Of a stretch of DNA of 12,816 bases, positions 1 through 4,410 are shown one piece after another; the first letter of the stretch is position 1; each line of letters begins with the position of its first letter. The stretch spans positions 1-12,816 of the forward strand of contig DYIH01000031.1 of NCBI GenBank assembly GCA_020723785.1, read 5' to 3'. Position numbers and translations under genes: made by a program. This stretch comes from Thermaerobacter marianensis (lineage in GTDB: Bacteria; Bacillota; Sulfobacillia; DYIH01). The notes under the pieces are model-generated. The model was not told the DNA's origin and did no database searches. It saw nothing but the letters and a program-made list of their open reading frames with translations.

Positions 1-24
1 CTTGATATTACGCGATCGCAGGTC

Positions 25-207
25 TCAAATATGCCCCAGAACTGTCGAACTCGGGCCAAAACGGTAGAATATTTCGCCCAGGTACGGCTCCAAGGCCTTG
101 AGGCGTTCGGCCAGACCTCTCTTGCCGGAATCGTCACGGCTCGCCCCTCCACGTGACGATATCCCGTCCTCGGCCACCCGAAGCGCCAATGCTGAGCCAA
201 GCTCCAT
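25..207 (-). CDS. small hypothetical protein (60 aa)
   Basis: I do not recognise this protein. The main support is its start: an ATG preceded by GGAAGGAGG with an 8-nt spacer, one of the best ribosome-binding sites in the window. The product is soluble, with a charged middle (about residues 20-35, several Arg/Lys/Asp) and an aromatic C-terminal part (residues 46-60). No signal peptide, membrane segment or metal motif is visible. It lies downstream of the small XRE regulator on the same strand, so the two may be co-transcribed. It ends with TGA 24 nt from the window edge, so its downstream neighbour is unseen. It could be a short real gene or the head of a decayed longer one. Confidence 0.4.
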   Translation of the reverse strand: MELGSALALRVAEDGISSRGGASRDDSGKRGLAERLKALEPYLGEIFYRFGPSSTVLGHI

Positions 208-234
208 GAAGACGGCCTCCTTCCAGCGACTCCG

Positions 235-336
235 CTAATATAAGTAGCACACAAGCCCGACCGCCCAGCCATGGGCTTCAGGCAAGGCCACCAGGTGGTT
301 GGTGCGGTCGCGGTTGTCTGACCCGAAGACCTGCTT
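235..336 (-). other. in-frame open extension after the TAG stop of the small XRE gene
   Basis: Immediately after the TAG that ends the small XRE gene (337-339), the same frame stays open for 33 codons to a second TAG at 235-237. The translation has a protein-like composition (mixed charged, aromatic and aliphatic residues, for example NHLVALPEAHGWAVGL). There is no clear start codon with a ribosome site inside it. It could be a former C-terminal part of the regulator cut off by a nonsense mutation, or chance openness in GC-rich DNA. I see no other feature in 208-336 apart from the ribosome site of the 25-207 ORF. Confidence 0.2.
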
Positions 337-567
337 CTATCTGGTGTTGTGACCTTGCTCGGGCGAATCGCGGTCGGCTGCATAGAACAGTTCATCGACA
401 CTAGCGCCATAAAACGTGGCAAACCGCTTCATCATTCGAAACGACGGTTCCTTGACGCCCAGTTCAAGTTCGGCGACGGTGCTTTGGCTGATCCCGAGAG
501 CTTGGGCGACCTGCGCCTGGGTCAGTTGGCGCTTGAGCCGTTCCGCGATGAGGCGGTGACGGATCAT
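337..567 (-). CDS. XRE-family (HTH_3) transcriptional regulator, single-domain, 76 aa
   Basis: A small DNA-binding protein of the Cro/C1 type, consisting almost entirely of one helix-turn-helix domain (residues about 3-62). It has the typical LTQAQVAQALGISQSTVAELE core (positions 15-35) and the closing VDELF. I chose the ATG at 567 rather than the upstream in-frame ATG at 588. The 567 start has a GGTGG-like ribosome site 8 nt away. A strong promoter (606-634) would also leave only about 10 nt of leader, without any ribosome site, for the 588 start. It is transcribed divergently from the S24-type repressor at 701, so the pair has the layout of a phage- or element-type regulatory switch. Its DNA target is not known, but the shared spacer is the natural candidate. 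Confidence 0.8.
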   Translation of the reverse strand: MIRHRLIAERLKRQLTQAQVAQALGISQSTVAELELGVKEPSFRMMKRFATFYGASVDELFYAADRDSPEQGHNTR

Positions 568-605
568 ACCTTTTGCCACCCTTTCCATCGCATTCCGCGA
601 TTTCG

Positions 606-634
606 ATCATATCATCACCCTCCGAGATGGTCAA
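606..634 (-). promoter_or_regulatory. sigma-A-type promoter of the small XRE gene
   Basis: On the minus strand TTGACC (629-634) and TATGAT (606-611) are separated by exactly 17 nt. This is close to the vegetative consensus. Transcription would start near 599, giving a leader of about 30 nt to the ATG at 567. Confidence 0.65.
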
Positions 635-643
635 TATCTGGAT

Positions 644-689
644 TCGCGTTTCGCGATTATTAATGAAATATCACTCACTGCGATATTTA
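644..689. promoter_or_regulatory. candidate operator region between divergent XRE regulators
   Basis: The 589-700 spacer is clearly AT-richer than its surroundings. It holds two inverted repeats: TCGCG-TTT-CGCGA (644-656) and AAATATC-N9-GATATTT (667-689). The second sits 12 bp before the start codon of the S24-type repressor, where a bound protein would block its own expression. Further ATATC half-site-like words occur at 611 and 635. The ATG at 701 has no recognisable Shine-Dalgarno sequence, so its translation is either weak or from a very short leader. Binding by one or both flanking regulators is inferred. Confidence 0.5.
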
Positions 690-700
690 ATAGAATCAGC

Positions 701-1420
701 ATGGACACATTCGGGAAACGCTTGCGCGAAGCCAGACTCAGGAAACAGATGACCCAGGCCGAGATGGGCCAGCGCATCGGCGTGCGGCAAAACACCATCG
801 CGGGGTATGAGGCCGATGAACGGCAGCCGGACCTCGCAACCCTGACCAGGATGGCTGAGGCCCTCGATGTGTCGGTGGATTATCTCCTCGGACTTCCCGA
901 GGCCGTCCGCGAGTCCACCATCCCATACTCCGCCACCATCGACCTTGAAGCCCGCAGGGGACGCCTCCTACACCGCCTGGCGGAGCCCGATCTGTCCATT
1001 CGGGAACGCCAGGCGATCCTCGCGCAGCTGGCGGAGGTGGAGCAACGTATCGCGGCCCTGGCCCTGGCCGCTTTGCCCCACCATTCCGGGGAAGCCGTCG
1101 CTCCCCGGGATGCCCCTGCGCAACCCGGGAACACCTTCTCCCTTACCGTTCCCGACGACGCTCTCAGCGGCGTCAACGTCCAGAAAGGCGACGTCGTCAC
1201 CTGCAGGGCCACCCGCGAGGCCCGGTCCGGTGACCTGGTCGCCGCCGTATCCGGCGAATGCGGCGACGTCGTATTGAGGTTTCTGGTCCGCGAAGGTGAT
1301 AGATGGCTCCTCAGGCCGGCCAACCCCGAATACCAGGACCAACCCGCCGATCCCGAGTCCGGGCTGATCCTGGGGGTCGCGCTGACCATCGAGAAAAAGG
1401 CACCACGCCTAAACTCCTGA
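701..1420 (+). CDS. C1/LexA-type repressor: XRE HTH plus S24-like C-terminal domain lacking catalytic residues
   Basis: A two-domain regulator of 239 aa. Residues 5-64 form an XRE helix-turn-helix (MTQAEMGQRIGVRQNTIAGYE, then VSVDYLLGL). Residues 80-125 are a charged helical linker, and residues 145-230 resemble the peptidase S24/LexA fold (VQKGDVV, SGDLVAAV, VVLRFL, WLLRPANPEY). In active members the Ser of a D-S-M motif and a Lys of a V-K-R-type strand drive self-cleavage. Here the matching places read DAL (residues 153-155) and LRF (Arg193). The protein therefore looks unable to cleave itself, and induction by RecA-style autoproteolysis is unlikely. It diverges from the small XRE gene across a palindrome-rich spacer and is convergent with the HD-GYP gene 29 nt downstream. 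Its real inducer and regulon are unknown. Confidence 0.85.
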   Translation: MDTFGKRLREARLRKQMTQAEMGQRIGVRQNTIAGYEADERQPDLATLTRMAEALDVSVDYLLGLPEAVRESTIPYSATIDLEARRGRLLHRLAEPDLSIRERQAILAQLAEVEQRIAALALAALPHHSGEAVAPRDAPAQPGNTFSLTVPDDALSGVNVQKGDVVTCRATREARSGDLVAAVSGECGDVVLRFLVREGDRWLLRPANPEYQDQPADPESGLILGVALTIEKKAPRLNS

Positions 1421-1449
1421 CGGCTCCGGCCGGCGTCTTCAGCGCGCCT

Positions 1450-2064
1450 TCAGCACGTCTTCGGCAGCTTGCCCTTGATGTAACAGCCACGAAATATTTT
1501 GACCACAAGCGGGTCGAACTGGTGACCCGCAAAGGCGATGATTTCCTGAAGGGCCTTAGCGGCCCGTTTCGGTACCGGCCTGTACGGGCGGGGGCTGGTC
1601 ATGGCGTCGAAGGCATCGGCCACGGCGATGATGCGCGCCCCGAGAGGGATGTCCGTCCCGCTCAGGCCGTGCGGGTAGCCGCGGCCGTCCCACCGCTCGT
1701 GATGGAACAAGACGTACGGTGCCAGCGCCGCCAACCGGTCGTTACCCAGGAGGATCCGGGCTCCGGCCGCGGAGTGCTCGCGCAGCCGCGCCCATTCCTC
1801 CTCCTCGAGGGGATCCGGCTTGTCCAATAGGTCGGGCGGCACGTGGAGCTTGCCGATGTCGTGGAGGAAGGCGGCGTGCTGGACGTTGAGGACCTCCCCG
1901 GCCGGTAGGCCGCAAGCGCGCGCGACGGCCCCGGCGTAGCGAGCCACACGCCGGCTGTGCTCCAGCGTCTCCCTGCTATGCAGGCCCAAAACGTGAGCGA
2001 TGAAGTTGATCAACGCGGCATTGGTTGTTCCGCCGGCGATATCTTTGAGACGTTTCACCACCAC
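1450..2064 (-). CDS. HD-GYP domain protein, probable cyclic-di-GMP phosphodiesterase
   Basis: A stand-alone HD-GYP domain of 204 aa with no receiver or sensor domain. Every metal and signature motif of the family is present: EHS (His36), HDIGK (68-72), the Glu-Glu-Trp segment and His97, HHERWDGRGYPHG (121-133), and Asp150 in VADAFDAMTS. Active family members hydrolyse cyclic di-GMP to pGpG or GMP in the cytoplasm. I chose the GTG at 2064, because GGGAGG lies 7 nt upstream. The in-frame TTG at 2070 would be only 1 nt from the same ribosome site. The gene starts 32 nt after the stop of the zinc-ribbon gene on the same strand, so the two form one unit. The lack of an attached sensor suggests that the partner protein or the nearby regulator sets its activity or level (inference). 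Confidence 0.85.
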   Translation of the reverse strand: MVVKRLKDIAGGTTNAALINFIAHVLGLHSRETLEHSRRVARYAGAVARACGLPAGEVLNVQHAAFLHDIGKLHVPPDLLDKPDPLEEEEWARLREHSAAGARILLGNDRLAALAPYVLFHHERWDGRGYPHGLSGTDIPLGARIIAVADAFDAMTSPRPYRPVPKRAAKALQEIIAFAGHQFDPLVVKIFRGCYIKGKLPKTC

Positions 2065-2096
2065 CGGCAAGCCTCCCGGGCCGAGCCCCCGCGCGC

Positions 2097-2660
2097 TCAG
2101 GGGCGCCCCTGGCCCATTCCCCGGGATGCCAGAGCGGCCAGGAGTTGGTAAAACGCGTCCAGAACCTCGATGTCTATCTCCCAGGGCTGGCCGGCGGGTT
2201 CAAGTTCAAGGCCGCGGGCGTCCACCAGGGCATTGACGCGTCCGGCCGATGGCACCAGCCAGTCCAGTTCCAGAAGCGACCTCTCCTTGTTGGCGATCCC
2301 CTCCAACCAGACGTCCGTCCACTCCCCCTCAGCCGCCTGCGCCCCCTCCTTCCCGAATACACGCTCGCTATAATAAAGCCAGCCCACCGTGAGGAGGTGC
2401 AGATTGCGCAGGAGGACCAACCCCCGCTGAAAAAGAAGGAGTAGGGCATCGAATGTATAAGTTTGCGGTGCTCCGGGCCGGCAGCGGCAACAATGGACCC
2501 CCTCCTCCCCGATGACCATGGGTTCGGCCTTGCGACCGCAGCCCGCGCAGGTGAATCCACCCCCGCCCCGGTGCACCATCTCCATCCAGCCGATGACGGC
2601 ATTGACGGCGTCCTTCCCCCCCGCGATCGTCCCGGTGAACCCCCTTGGCTGCGTTCCCAT
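2097..2660 (-). CDS. zinc-ribbon hypothetical protein (187 aa)
   Basis: I do not recognise the family. Near the N-terminus lies a zinc-ribbon-like pair, CAGC (residues 38-41) and CCRC (57-60), separated by 15 residues. It is followed by a hydrophobic stretch (about 72-97, LLLLFQRGLVLLRNLHLLTVGW-like) that may be a buried helix pair or a membrane-associated segment. The C-terminal half (115-180) is acidic with regular Leu/Trp spacing, consistent with helices. I chose the ATG at 2660, preceded by GGTGG 7 nt upstream; a TTG at 2687 is a longer alternative without a ribosome site. It is the first gene of a unit with the HD-GYP gene, divergent from the XRE regulator at 2871. A role as an accessory or sensory partner of the HD-GYP enzyme is inferred only from the operon. 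Confidence 0.65.
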   Translation of the reverse strand: MGTQPRGFTGTIAGGKDAVNAVIGWMEMVHRGGGGFTCAGCGRKAEPMVIGEEGVHCCRCRPGAPQTYTFDALLLLFQRGLVLLRNLHLLTVGWLYYSERVFGKEGAQAAEGEWTDVWLEGIANKERSLLELDWLVPSAGRVNALVDARGLELEPAGQPWEIDIEVLDAFYQLLAALASRGMGQGRP

Positions 2661-2700
2661 TTCGGAACCACCATCCCCTCTTTGCAAAGTCGTTTGTGAT

Positions 2701-2821
2701 CAGATATTCCGAACCCGGAAATCATTCAGCCTGACAGGATCCCGGCGAAATCCCCATATTCTGTTTCGGATATTCCGAAGGTCCAAAATAACTATTTTAC
2801 ATAGCCCTAAAAGGTTATTTT
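2701..2821. promoter_or_regulatory. AT-rich divergent spacer with several inverted repeats (candidate operators)
   Basis: The spacer between the zinc-ribbon gene and the XRE gene (2661-2870) is much AT-richer than its surroundings. The word GATATTCCGAA occurs twice in direct orientation (2703-2713 and 2769-2779). The second copy is part of a palindrome with arms TTCGG and CCGAA around ATATT (2765-2779). The first overlaps TTCCG-AACC-CGGAA (2707-2720). A separate perfect 8-bp inverted repeat, AAAATAAC / GTTATTTT, spans 2785-2821 and could be an operator or an RNA hairpin. I could not assign -35/-10 elements with confidence for either direction. Autoregulation by the XRE protein together with control of the zinc-ribbon/HD-GYP unit is the simplest reading, and it is inferred. 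Confidence 0.5.
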
Positions 2822-2870
2822 CTTCCTGTTCCGTATCGATAATGGTAATGGTAAACTGAGGGGAGATGTC

Positions 2871-3257
2871 ATGCCCTGGCTGGGTGAGCGGTTGAAGCGG
2901 GCACGGGAATGGCGCGGCCTGACCGGCGAGCAACTGGCCGAGCGCGTCGGCATCTCCGTGTCCTATATCAGCGAACTGGAGCACAATCGGAACAACCCCA
3001 GCCTCGAGTTGCTGCAGCGCCTGGGGGAGGCTCTGGACGTTTCGCCCTGCTGGCTAATCGATCCCGGCATCTTGTCCCCTCTGGATCCGGAATGGCCTTC
3101 AAAAATGCAGCTTGGGGTGGATGGCAAGGAATGGCTTCTCTACGTCAAACTGGCGAAGAAGGTCCGTGAACTGGGCCTTGATCCGGCCCTGCTGGAGCGG
3201 ATTGTTGAGGCTCTGGGGGCAGAGCGGAAATCAGGTGGACCAGGGTTTCGCGCGTGA
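2871..3257 (+). CDS. XRE-family transcriptional regulator (128 aa)
   Basis: An N-terminal helix-turn-helix of the C1 class occupies residues about 4-62 (LTGEQLAERVGISVSYISELE, then NPSLELLQRLGEALDVS). A C-terminal part of about 65 residues follows, ending in predicted amphipathic helices (KLAKKVRELGLDPALLERIVEAL), probably for dimerisation or ligand response. An AGGGGAG ribosome site stands 5 nt before the ATG. It is divergent from the zinc-ribbon/HD-GYP unit across an AT-rich spacer with repeated palindromic words, the classic layout of a local autoregulated repressor. Its last 113 nt overlap a candidate gene on the other strand. Confidence 0.85.
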   Translation: MPWLGERLKRAREWRGLTGEQLAERVGISVSYISELEHNRNNPSLELLQRLGEALDVSPCWLIDPGILSPLDPEWPSKMQLGVDGKEWLLYVKLAKKVRELGLDPALLERIVEALGAERKSGGPGFRA

Positions 3258-3420
3258 TATAGCGCGGAAAGACTATGGCCTCGCCGTTGAACGCGAATTC
3301 GAAAGCTTCCTCGTCCGTCTCGACCACGCTGACCCGGTAACGACGCACCGGCGACCCCCCTGCACGGATGACAACTCGATCCCACCTGCAAATATCGCGT
3401 GCAGCGTTCCCGGAGTTCAT
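3145..3420 (-). CDS. candidate small protein (91 aa), convergent and overlapping the XRE gene
   Basis: I do not recognise this product. The part outside the XRE gene (3258-3420) has protein-like composition and high-GC third positions in most codons. Its translation contains a strand-like run, VVETDEEAFEFAFNGEAIVF (residues 32-51). The part that overlaps the XRE gene antisense (3145-3257) is Pro/Gly/Ser-rich and looks unstructured. The ATG at 3420 has only a weak AGAAAG ribosome site. The gene lies 105 nt downstream of tRNA-Sec on the same strand and could be read from the same promoter. It may be a true small gene, a gene whose tail was formed by fusion into the neighbour's antisense strand, or a remnant. 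An overlap of 113 nt between convergent genes is unusual and lowers confidence. Confidence 0.35.
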   Translation of the reverse strand: MNSGNAARDICRWDRVVIRAGGSPVRRYRVSVVETDEEAFEFAFNGEAIVFPRYITRETLVHLISALPPEPQQSAPAGPDQGPVHGPSSPV

Positions 3421-3524
3421 AGTTCTTTCTGCCCCGGTAACCGTGGTGTTTCGGCCCCGTCCCTGCCGGTGCCGATGCCCATGGGGGTTTTCCTGGCGCG
3501 GCGGAAGAAACCCGCCCGATGATG

Positions 3525-3620
3525 TGGCGGGAGCCTGTGGGAATCGAACCCACCGGGGACGGTAGGCCGCCCCCCGACGGTTTTGAAGACCACGGGCAGC
3601 ACCAGCCACCTGCGGCTCCC
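3525..3620 (-). tRNA. selC: tRNA-Sec (anticodon TCA)
   Basis: Read on the minus strand, this folds as a selenocysteine tRNA. The acceptor stem is GGGAGCC/GGCTCCC, followed by discriminator G and an encoded CCA (3525-3527). A 6-bp D-stem (GGTGGC/GCTGCC, two G-U pairs) closes a 4-nt loop, a hallmark of bacterial tRNA-Sec. The anticodon stem GTGGT/ACCGT closes the loop CTTCAAA with anticodon TCA. A long variable arm contains CGGGG/CCCCG and CGG/CCG pairs. The T-arm is GTGGG-TTCGATT-CCCAC. The length of 96 nt including CCA fits the class. The eighth acceptor pair would be G-A rather than Watson-Crick. It serves SelA/SelB-dependent insertion of selenocysteine at UGA; no selA, selB or selD is in this window. 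Confidence 0.95.
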
Positions 3621-3644
3621 GTCGTGCAGGAGGGATTGGGCAAG

Positions 3645-3674
3645 CAGCCGCCATGCACAACGATTGGTGGCTGC
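3645..3674. other. stem-loop between tRNA-Sec and hsp20
   Basis: CAGCCGCCA and TGGTGGCTG pair over 9 bp (one G-U) around an 11-12-nt loop. On the plus strand the hairpin is followed by CCCCTTTTT, so it could act as a weak intrinsic terminator for plus-strand transcription coming from the XRE gene. On the minus strand it would lie in the tRNA-Sec precursor leader. Confidence 0.35.
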
Positions 3675-3697
3675 CCCTTTTTGCAATACGCTCATGA

Positions 3698-3706
3698 ATT
3701 GTACCA
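3698..3706 (-). promoter_or_regulatory. candidate extended -10 promoter of tRNA-Sec
   Basis: On the minus strand TGG-TACAAT forms an extended -10 element (TGn plus a five-of-six match to TATAAT). No good -35 is visible 16-18 nt upstream. Transcription would start near 3691 and give a leader of about 70 nt before the mature tRNA, including the hairpin at 3645-3674. Confidence 0.35.
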
Positions 3707-3728
3707 CAAACCGGCCGCCTTTTCTCTC

Positions 3729-3928
3729 GTTGCTGAAGCAGGTGTTGCTGAAGAGCGGGTGGAGCAGCCATGCTCCGGCCTCTCACGCAGCGTTGCTTGG
3801 AGCGCCCCATGTGACTCCCGAAGGGGCGTTCACCACCCAACCGATTCCCGGGCGAATGAAGACGCCGTGCACCAGGCAACATAAGGAGAGCAACCCGAAA
3901 AAGCAAACTAGCGGTTCCCAGCCGCTAG
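3729..3928 (+). promoter_or_regulatory. structured non-coding stretch upstream of hsp20
   Basis: The stretch from 3621 to 3947 has no convincing gene. It contains a tandem direct repeat GTTGCTGAAG (3729-3738 and 3744-3753), hairpins GGAGCA-GCCA-TGCTCC (3761-3776) and CGCCCC...GGGGCG (3803-3828), and CTAGCGG-N7-CCGCTAG (3908-3928). The last ends 5 nt before the hsp20 ribosome site AAGGAGG. I found no CIRCE element, no CtsR-type repeat and no confident promoter. The last hairpin does not pair with the ribosome site, so a simple thermometer that hides it is not evident; it may protect the 5' end of the mRNA or bind a regulator. Confidence 0.35.
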
Positions 3929-3947
3929 CATACAAGGAGGAATCGGC

Positions 3948-4385
3948 ATGGATCTGATGCGTTGGGACCCGCGCGAGGATTTCACCAGGCTGCGCGACGA
4001 CCTGAATCGGTTCCTGGACTTCCCATTCCGCCTGGGCGGTTGGGCCGGGACGGCCTGGACCCCTTCCGTGGACGTTTACGAATCGGGGGAGGAGGTGGTG
4101 GTGGAGGCGGAGATTCCCGGCTTCGCGCCTGAGGACATCGACGTCCGGGTCACGGGTGAGGCGGTAACCATCAAGGGCGAAAAGAGGAAAGAGGAAGGCG
4201 CCGAGGGCCGGGGCTTCTACCGCCGCGAACGGCGGGCAGAAAGCTTCTACCGCGTTGTCGCCCTGCCGGCCCCCGTCGCCGCCGAGCAGGCCCGAGCCGG
4301 CTTCCGCAACGGTGTCCTCGAGGTGCGGATGCCCAAGGCCGAACCTGAGCGGGGCCGCCGGGTGCCCATTGAAAAACTTCACTGA
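3948..4385 (+). CDS. Hsp20/alpha-crystallin small heat-shock protein
   Basis: An ATP-independent holdase chaperone that binds unfolding proteins in the cytoplasm and forms large oligomers. The 145-aa length is usual for the family. Residues 1-37 are the short N-terminal arm (MDLMRWDP start). Residues 38-130 are the alpha-crystallin domain, with PSVDVYESGEEVVVEAEIPGF and the near-C-terminal AGFRNGVLEVRMPK (117-130) characteristic of the fold. The C-terminal tail carries a V-P-I (139-141) match to the I-x-I motif that docks neighbouring subunits. AAGGAGG lies 7 nt before the ATG, a strong ribosome site. It stands alone, with a hairpin-rich leader upstream and the convergent proA gene downstream. 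Confidence 0.95.
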   Translation: MDLMRWDPREDFTRLRDDLNRFLDFPFRLGGWAGTAWTPSVDVYESGEEVVVEAEIPGFAPEDIDVRVTGEAVTIKGEKRKEEGAEGRGFYRRERRAESFYRVVALPAPVAAEQARAGFRNGVLEVRMPKAEPERGRRVPIEKLH

Positions 4386-4390
4386 AGCCG

Positions 4391-4410
4391 TTGCCGGGTA
4401 CGCCCGGCGA
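4391..4410. terminator. short GC-rich hairpin between convergent hsp20 and proA
   Basis: TTGCCGGG-TACG-CCCGGCGA forms an 8-bp stem (one G-U) with a tetraloop. It fills almost all of the 25-nt space between the two stop codons. There is no T-tract on either side, so it is at best a weak or factor-assisted bidirectional terminator. Confidence 0.3.

Noticed and set aside
1450..1452. Possible selenocysteine TGA after the Cys that ends the HD-GYP protein
   Set aside because: The frame beyond the TGA runs antisense into the repressor gene, with no SECIS-like hairpin or protein-like sequence.
3621..3947. CIRCE (TTAGCACTC-N9-GAGTGCTAA) or CtsR sites before hsp20
   Set aside because: No match to either in the spacer; the inverted repeats seen have different sequences and spacing.
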